A DNA stretch of 14,855 bases from CAZHHM01 sp964532225 (GTDB lineage Bacteria > Margulisbacteria > WOR-1 > JAKLHX01), in contig CAZHHM010000030.1 in assembly GCA_964532225.1 (NCBI GenBank), positions 1-14,855 of the forward strand. Direction: 5' to 3'. The translations under genes and the position numbers were made by a program. This document shows, piece by piece, positions 13,556 through 14,855 of the stretch. Each line of letters begins with the position of its first letter. The first letter of the stretch is position 1. A model generated the notes under the pieces. That model made no database searches and was not told the origin of the DNA. It worked only from the letters and a program-made list of their open reading frames with translations.

Positions 13556-14855
13556 TTGACGGTAAAGTTCAAAGGCAGGATCCTCGTTATTGGCTGCGGT
13601 TTCGTATCAAGATGCACTCTTCCACTGATCCTTAAGCATATCGACATACCCGCGAAGAACGTGACCGTGATAGATTTTGCGGACAACAGGGGCTACATCA
13701 AGGAACAGATAAAGAAAGGCGTCACTTTCAAAACAGATAAAATAACCAGGGAGAACATGTCAAAAAAGCTTTCCTCGTATGTAGGTAAGGGCGACATGAT
13801 AATCGACCTCGCATGGAACATCGACTGCTGCGAGATACTGCAATGGTGTCACGACCATGATGTTATGTACATAAACACTTCGGTCGAGCTTTGGGACCCT
13901 TACGAGGGCGCAAAGGACAAACTGCCCACCGAGCGGACATTATATGTAAGGCATATGGCAATAAGAGAAATGGTCTCTTCATGGAAAAAGAAGGGAGCGA
14001 CCGCTGTAATCGAGCACGGTGCGAACCCCGGTCTGGTCTCCCATTTCACCAAGGTAGGCCTTATCGATATCGCCAAAGCCGTCATCAATAAGAAACCAAA
14101 GGACAAAAAGGTCCCTCTGATTAAAAAGGCCCTCAAGGAAAAAGACTTCCCGAAAATGTCCATGCTTCTCGGTGTAAAGGTCATACACATAAGCGAAAGG
14201 GACACCCAGATAACGGACAGGCCCAAAGAAATGAACGAGTTCGTGAATACCTGGAGCGTTGAAGGGTTCAGGGAGGAAGGTATCGCCCCTGCAGAAATGG
14301 GATGGGGAACACACGAAAAGAAGCTTCCTGCCGGAGCACACTTCCATAACGGTGGCCCGGGGAACCAGATATGCCTTGCACAGATGGGAATAAAGACATG
14401 GGTAAGGAGCTGGGTGCCTTGCGGCGAGATAACAGGAATGGTCGTTCGTCATGGAGAAGCATTCACTATCTCTGACCATCTTACAGTATGGGAGAGCGGC
14501 AAGCCTGCGTACAGGCCCACGGTACATTATGCATACTGCCCTGCCGATGTCGCCATTAACTCGCTCCATGAGCTTGAGATGAGGCAATTTGACCTTCAGG
14601 AGGACCAGAGGGTCCTTACCGACGAGATCATAAGCGGCAGAGATGAGCTTGGCGTATTGATCATGGGCCATGACCTCAAATCATGGTGGGTCGGCTCCCT
14701 TCTTGATATTCATGAATCGAGGGAACTTGTACCCGGTCAGAACGCGACAACGCTGCAAGTCGCGTGCTCCGTGATCGCTGCGGCCGTCTGGATGATAAAG
14801 AACCCGAAAAAAGGCGTATGCGTGCCGGATGACCTTCCGCACGAGGAAGTGCTGT
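13556..14855 (+). CDS. hss: Homospermidine synthase, 3' end cut by window edge
   Basis: This enzyme makes sym-homospermidine from putrescine (or putrescine plus spermidine) in an NAD+-dependent reaction in the cytoplasm. A Rossmann motif GCGFVS begins at residue 13. Later family stretches include EHGANPGLVSHFTKVGL, GTHEKKLP, and VVRHGEAFTISDHLTVW. A total of 433 codons are present; bacterial enzymes are about 470-480 residues, so roughly 40 are missing at the C-terminus. The start is a TTG at 13556 with an AGGAG site (13545-13549) 6 nt upstream; no ATG or GTG is available in a comparable position. It is transcribed divergently from glyQ. Confusion with saccharopine dehydrogenase-type enzymes is possible at low similarity, but the HGANPG and GTHEK motifs favour Hss. 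Confidence 0.93.
   Translation, partial: MTVKFKGRILVIGCGFVSRCTLPLILKHIDIPAKNVTVIDFADNRGYIKEQIKKGVTFKTDKITRENMSKKLSSYVGKGDMIIDLAWNIDCCEILQWCHDHDVMYINTSVELWDPYEGAKDKLPTERTLYVRHMAIREMVSSWKKKGATAVIEHGANPGLVSHFTKVGLIDIAKAVINKKPKDKKVPLIKKALKEKDFPKMSMLLGVKVIHISERDTQITDRPKEMNEFVNTWSVEGFREEGIAPAEMGWGTHEKKLPAGAHFHNGGPGNQICLAQMGIKTWVRSWVPCGEITGMVVRHGEAFTISDHLTVWESGKPAYRPTVHYAYCPADVAINSLHELEMRQFDLQEDQRVLTDEIISGRDELGVLIMGHDLKSWWVGSLLDIHESRELVPGQNATTLQVACSVIAAAVWMIKNPKKGVCVPDDLPHEEVL

Noticed and set aside
13979..14671. Minus-strand frame of 230 codons
   Set aside because: It lies wholly inside the homospermidine synthase gene on the other strand and shows no protein-like motif.

Overview
The window looks like chromosomal DNA from an uncultured, probably anaerobic bacterium of moderate GC. 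Genes are tightly packed, often overlap, use GTG/TTG starts in places, and use ATA isoleucine codons freely. There is no sign of a phage, plasmid, insertion sequence, CRISPR array, tRNA or rRNA. The linkage wecA-wecB-atpZ-atpB-E-F-H-A recalls Firmicutes and related groups. Two-subunit GlyRS, homospermidine synthase and many orphan genes would also fit a candidate phylum. I cannot name the taxon.

Region 1 (1-7597, minus strand) reads from high to low coordinates: a 36-residue basic protein, an RluE-type pseudouridine synthase, a 373-residue orphan, WecA/TagO glycosyl-phosphate transferase, WecB UDP-GlcNAc 2-epimerase, and then the F-type ATP synthase genes atpZ, atpB, atpE, atpF, atpH and atpA (atpA cut by the window edge). 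The ATP synthase c subunit carries several residues associated with sodium binding. The whole run could be read from one strong promoter near 7616-7644, with possible internal starts upstream of wecA and atpB.

Region 2 (7598-8222) is a divergent control region followed by a plus-strand gene. Two near-consensus sigma70-type promoters, one per strand, are interleaved in the same 35 bp, so only one can hold polymerase at a time. The rightward transcript has a leader of roughly 114 nt with a possible 12-codon ORF, then a 154-residue His/Cys-rich protein of unknown function.

Region 3 (8219-13508, minus strand) is the most unusual part. It is a six-gene run in which every junction overlaps: glyQ, a TIM-barrel protein, an exported metallophosphoesterase, a DUF4127-family protein, an FAD-dependent oxidoreductase, and a 79-residue protein with an HExxH metalloprotease-like motif. 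glyS, the usual partner of glyQ, is absent. I do not recognise this cassette as a described system.

Region 4 (13509-14855) is a 47-bp divergent spacer containing a perfect 14-bp palindrome, followed by a plus-strand homospermidine synthase gene that runs off the window.
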